Origin: Chromatiales bacterium
GTDB taxonomy: Bacteria; Pseudomonadota; Gammaproteobacteria; Thiohalomonadales; Thiohalomonadaceae
DNA: 9,174 bases
Direction: 5' to 3'
Assembly (NCBI GenBank): GCA_029864785.1
Contig: JAOTST010000042.1
Coordinates: 1 to 9,174, forward strand
Below are positions 6,867 to 9,174 of this stretch, piece after piece. Under the pieces are notes generated by a model, which was given only the letters and a program-made list of their open reading frames with translations, made no database searches and was not told the origin of the DNA. Numbering within the stretch: position 1 is the stretch's first letter; each line of letters starts with the position of its first letter. A program made the translations under genes and the position numbers.

Positions 6867-6956
6867 GTGTCTCGCAGTGTCTCATAAAAAGGATGTGAGA
6901 CACTTTATGAGACACGAAACGTCTCATTTAGAAAATAGTGAGACACTATGAGACAC
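6867..6956. repeat. Cluster of seven TGAGACAC motifs, presumed activator sites
   Basis: Seven copies of an 8-bp motif lie in 90 bp. In the GTGTCTCA orientation: 6867-6874 (GTGTCTCG, one mismatch), 6877-6884 (perfect) and 6919-6926 (ACGTCTCA, two mismatches). In the TGAGACAC orientation: 6896-6903, 6908-6915, 6939-6946 and 6949-6956, all perfect. Pairs repeat with a period of 10 nt (6867/6877 and 6939/6949) or 12 nt (6896/6908), close to one helical turn. Copies at 6877 and 6896, and at 6908 and 6919, form inverted repeats. They lie about 83-172 nt upstream of the predicted sigma-54 start site, the usual range for enhancer sites, and directly downstream of the activator gene. I do not know a named regulator with this exact motif. 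Confidence 0.85.
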
Positions 6957-7025
6957 AAAGAGTGAAAAGCGTTAAAAATGGGATGAAGAGTATTGAACTA
7001 CCGTGCAGAAGAGGTACTTACTTCG

Positions 7026-7427
7026 CTATTCGATTGCAAATTTTTCCATGTGACGATAGAGCGTTGCCCGCCCAATACCCAGTCGTTCAGCCGCCTCCTT
7101 GCGGTTACCGTTCGCCTGTTCAATGGCATCAACTATCCGCTGTCGTTGATCATCGGGCTCTGCCGTAGGTAACGACTCCGCCACAACAACCTCCTGCGAA
7201 GCATGTAACGTTCCCTCATCATGCTGCACTAGTGATTGAGGAAGATCTTGATGTTGAATAATCTTCTCTTTGCAGCGAACAGCCGCCACCTCAATCACAT
7301 TTTCCAGCTCACGCACATTCCCCGGCCACTGGTGATCCGTGAGCACCCGCAAAGCGGAGTGACTAATTCCTTCAATCTTTTTGCCCGTTAACGCATTGAA
7401 ACGGGCGAGGAATGTATTGGCTAGTAG
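7026..7427 (-). pseudogene. Detached C-terminal part of the sigma-54 response regulator (Fis-type HTH)
   Basis: The frame that continues the regulator after the frameshift. It begins LLANTFLARFNALTGKKIEG, the expected sequence after the AAA+ R-x-x-DIP motif, runs through HQWPGNVRELENVIE (end of the AAA+ lid, conserved in NtrC-type proteins), then a variable linker. It ends with a Fis-type helix-turn-helix (QRIVDAIEQANGNRKEAAERLGIGRATLYRHMEKFAIE). There are no stops or further frameshifts over about 133 codons. The helix-turn-helix would recognise the enhancer sites. Independent translation is unlikely: the only start near the beginning of the conserved region is a TTG at 7352 without a good ribosome binding site, and a piece lacking most of the AAA+ domain could not activate sigma-54. 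With one base restored, this and the N-terminal part give a single protein of about 584 residues. Confidence 0.85.
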
Positions 7428-8779
7428 AGGATATCTTCAAGGCGTTGGCGTAAAGGCGGCAAACGAATTTCGGCCACCCGAATTCGATACATCAGATCCG
7501 CTCGAAAATTTCCCTGCTCAACCTCATAGGGTAGATCGCGATTCGTTGCGGTAATCAAACGCACATCAACCTTACGTGCCCGGTTTTCACCCACACGAAC
7601 CACTTCACGCTCCTGTAAAACGCGCAGCAAGGCGGTCTGAACATTCATAGAGATTTCACCAATCTCGTCAAGAAACAGAGTGCCTCCATCCGCCTCTTCA
7701 AACAATCCCTTTTGATCCTTTATCGCACCCGTAAAGGCTCCACGTTGATGCCCAAAGAGCTGACTAGTCAGTAGTGAATCGGTCAACCCCGCACAATTGA
7801 CTGCGATAAAAGGCTGTTCACTACGATGGCTGGTTGAGTGAATGGCCTTGGCAACCAGCTCTTTACCAGCTCCTGTCTCTCCACAGATCATCACCGTGAT
7901 ATCGACATTTGAGATCTCCTGTATCTGCTGATAGAGCATCATCATTGGCGGACTCTTGCCAACAATACTCTCAAATGTCGCACGCTCATTGAGCTGTTCA
8001 CGCAGGTCATAGACCTCCGTCACATCATTCAAAACAAAGATTCGATTATGGATGCCTCGCGGATCATCACGAACCATCACATCAACCCAGAAATATTTAC
8101 CCGCTGTACGAAGACGTAGCGGAAGGACGCAACGCTCTCCACTTGGCAACACCGCCATTTCACGCATCGCAACCAAGTCGCTCTCTTTAAAGGGAAAGAC
8201 CTTTTCCCAATGTTTCCCTATTGCCTGCTCAGGCTCCATGCCAAAAATGGCACAGGTGGCAAGACTCATGAAACGAATATTTTCATCATCATCGGTCAAC
8301 ACCGTGCCGATGCATATCTGATTGAGGATTGAGCGCATATCCTCTCGACTACTAGCGAGATGTTGGAGTGAAGTCGCCAACTCCTTATCCGCACGGTAAC
8401 GCTCCGCCAACACCTTGCACTGCTGTTCGGCAACGGTCAGACGCACGTCTAAAACTTCATAATCAAAGGGTTTAGTGATGTAGTCGTTGGCGCCCGCCTC
8501 AAGGGCAAACCTCAAATCGTCAGGATCACTCTTGCCTGTTACCAGTACGATATAGCTAACCTCTCCCCCAGGAAGCTCTCTAATCTTAGGGATGAGCTCA
8601 ATGCCATTCATCCCCGACATCTCCCAATCAAGCAGGATTAATGGGAAGGGGGCGAGTTGAAATGCCTTCAAAGCACACTCTGCATCGGAGCACTTGACAC
8701 TATTGTGCTTACGGCTCATCACCGCATGCTCCAATAACAGGAGCATTTCGGGCGCATCATCAACTATAAGAACATCCAT
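7421..8779 (-). CDS. Sigma-54-dependent response regulator, REC-PAS-AAA+ part (truncated by frameshift)
   Basis: A 452-residue N-terminal part of an enhancer-binding protein. The receiver domain (1 to about 120) has acidic pair Asp7/Asp8, phospho-acceptor Asp51, Thr81 and Lys103. A PAS domain (about 145-255) follows a short helical linker. The AAA+ sigma-54 interaction domain starts near 269 with Walker A GETGAGKE (300-307), the sigma-54-contacting GAFTGA loop (347-352), Walker B GGTLFLDE (365-372), sensor I ITATNRD and arginine-finger candidates Arg426 and Arg432. The frame then runs into a stop right after RQRLEDI, before the Fis domain. With receiver and PAS domains it could respond both to a histidine kinase and to a small ligand or redox signal; no kinase gene is in the window. 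Product as read would lack DNA binding. The start is set by the receiver N-terminus; no clear Shine-Dalgarno precedes it. Confidence 0.93.
   Translation of the reverse strand: MDVLIVDDAPEMLLLLEHAVMSRKHNSVKCSDAECALKAFQLAPFPLILLDWEMSGMNGIELIPKIRELPGGEVSYIVLVTGKSDPDDLRFALEAGANDYITKPFDYEVLDVRLTVAEQQCKVLAERYRADKELATSLQHLASSREDMRSILNQICIGTVLTDDDENIRFMSLATCAIFGMEPEQAIGKHWEKVFPFKESDLVAMREMAVLPSGERCVLPLRLRTAGKYFWVDVMVRDDPRGIHNRIFVLNDVTEVYDLREQLNERATFESIVGKSPPMMMLYQQIQEISNVDITVMICGETGAGKELVAKAIHSTSHRSEQPFIAVNCAGLTDSLLTSQLFGHQRGAFTGAIKDQKGLFEEADGGTLFLDEIGEISMNVQTALLRVLQEREVVRVGENRARKVDVRLITATNRDLPYEVEQGNFRADLMYRIRVAEIRLPPLRQRLEDILY
7425..7432 (-). other. Single-base frameshift site in the regulator gene
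   Basis: The minus strand reads GAT ATC CTC TAC TAG (Asp-Ile-Leu-Tyr-stop). Inserting one C into the CC run (positions 7429-7430 on the plus strand, GG) gives GAT ATC CCT CTA CTA GCC, Asp-Ile-Pro-Leu-Leu-Ala, the standard EDIPLLA sequence of NtrC-family AAA+ domains. No slippery heptamer is present, so a mutation or sequencing error is more likely than programmed frameshifting. Confidence 0.85.
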
Positions 8780-8814
8780 GCAACAACCGTTAAATAGTGT
8801 GCTAATTAGTAGGG

Positions 8815-8820
8815 ATTATA
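8815..8820 (-). promoter_or_regulatory. Possible -10 element for the regulator gene
   Basis: The minus strand has a perfect TATAAT here, about 35 nt before the regulator ATG, with a predicted start near 8808. No good -35 hexamer is present at 16-18 nt, so the promoter may be weak or activator-dependent, or the gene may be read through from trmB, which lies 145 nt upstream on the same strand. Confidence 0.35.
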
Positions 8821-8924
8821 CTGAATTGACACAAAAAGTTGCGCCGCAATAATAAATTCTCGATCGTCCCCCCATAACCACTTTGATCTCAATACCGTTT
8901 TTCTGTCGCCTCAAAGGGACTATT

Positions 8925-9174
8925 TTATAAAATACGGCGGAAGATTAGATCCCAAACACCATGCCCCCTATCGAGACCACGCTGTTCAAATTTGGTCAGT
9001 GGTCGGCTCTCGGGACGAGGAATATAACCGCTATCTTTAGCACAATTTTCAAACCCGTCGGCAGAGGAGAGATCGGCCAGCATCTGCTCGGCATAGTGCT
9101 CCCAGTCGGTCGCCATGTGAATCGTTCCCCCCATCACCAGTCTGGAACGTACCAGCGCCAGCCACTCATCTGAA
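8925..9174 (-). CDS. trmB: tRNA (guanine-N7)-methyltransferase, C-terminal part (5' end outside window)
   Basis: The last 83 or so residues of TrmB, the AdoMet-dependent enzyme that makes m7G at position 46 of tRNAs. The frame is open to the right edge of the window (reading [16 protein letters not shown]), so the Met-like codons near 9135 are internal. Diagnostic segments are [12 protein letters not shown], in the methyltransferase core, and the C-terminal signature [22 protein letters not shown], which lies close to the E. coli sequence and includes the T-K-F-E substrate-recognition residues. The TAA is at 8925-8927. No convincing terminator follows within the 145-nt gap, so read-through into the regulator gene is possible. 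Confidence 0.95.
   Translation of the reverse strand, partial: SDEWLALVRSRLVMGGTIHMATDWEHYAEQMLADLSSADGFENCAKDSGYIPRPESRPLTKFEQRGLDRGHGVWDLIFRRIL

Noticed and set aside
6867..6956. The short repeats considered as a CRISPR array or an intrinsic terminator.
   Set aside because: The units are only 8 bp, occur in both orientations and have spacers of 2-12 nt, unlike CRISPR. No T-run follows a stem. Position relative to the sigma-54 promoter fits activator sites.
6938..7168. A 76-codon plus-strand frame starting in the repeat cluster.
   Set aside because: It runs antisense over the conserved Fis-domain coding region, has no ribosome binding site and shows no domain. It is a shadow frame.
7421..7432. 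Programmed ribosomal frameshifting to join the two regulator parts.
   Set aside because: The junction ATC CTC TAC TAG has no X-XXY-YYZ slippery heptamer. No functional reason for frameshifting is known in this family, and a single-base restoration gives the exact family consensus.
8826..8855. A plus-strand TTGACA with TAATAA 18 nt downstream, considered as a promoter.
   Set aside because: Nothing on the plus strand downstream is a gene; it would run antisense into trmB. The -10 matches only three of six bases.
8881..8916. CTTTGA/TCAAAG inverted repeat after trmB, considered as its terminator.
   Set aside because: The arms are only 6 bp, AT-rich, separated by a 24-nt loop, and no T-run follows on the transcribed strand.

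Overview
The window looks like a chromosomal segment of a gammaproteobacterium. The evidence is the protein families and their resemblance to Escherichia coli proteins: ArgS, a SPOR-domain protein next to argS, CyaY, exonuclease I (SbcB) and TrmB. The dihaem cytochrome c fused to a DUF302 domain recalls sulfur-oxidising gammaproteobacteria, but the sequence does not fix a genus. No mobile element, CRISPR array, rRNA or tRNA gene is visible.

Layout, left to right. (1) Positions 1-2581, plus strand: a tight run of the argS 3' part, an FtsN-like SPOR protein, cyaY (frataxin) and an acyl-protein-thioesterase-like carboxylesterase; the last two overlap by ATGA. (2) Positions 2610-4188, plus strand: a candidate sigma-70 promoter, then a periplasmic dihaem cytochrome c carrying a C-terminal DUF302 domain, overlapped by ATGA with a second exported DUF302-like protein. 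(3) Positions 4189-5829: a short spacer and sbcB. (4) Positions 5844-6751, minus strand: an unrecognised protein with a possible STAS-like fold, preceded by an unrecognised outer-membrane-type lipoprotein. (5) Positions 6752-7025: a dense control region. (6) Positions 7026-8779, minus strand: a REC-PAS-AAA+(sigma-54)-Fis response regulator broken by a one-base frameshift. (7) Positions 8925-9174, minus strand: the 3' end of trmB.

The most interesting part is regions 4-6, which form what looks like a self-contained sigma-54 circuit. Seven copies of an 8-bp motif (TGAGACAC or its complement, two of them variant) lie at 6867-6956. They are followed toward the lipoprotein gene by a candidate IHF site (6828-6840) and a near-consensus sigma-54 promoter (TTGGCACG-N4-TGGCA, 6795-6811) about 33 nt before the lipoprotein start codon. 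The enhancer-binding protein gene sits immediately upstream of these sites. I infer that this regulator activates the lipoprotein gene and perhaps the gene after it. As given, the regulator reading frame is broken exactly between its AAA+ domain and its DNA-binding domain. A single missing C (minus strand) would restore the canonical sequence, so the break is either a sequencing error or a recent lesion.
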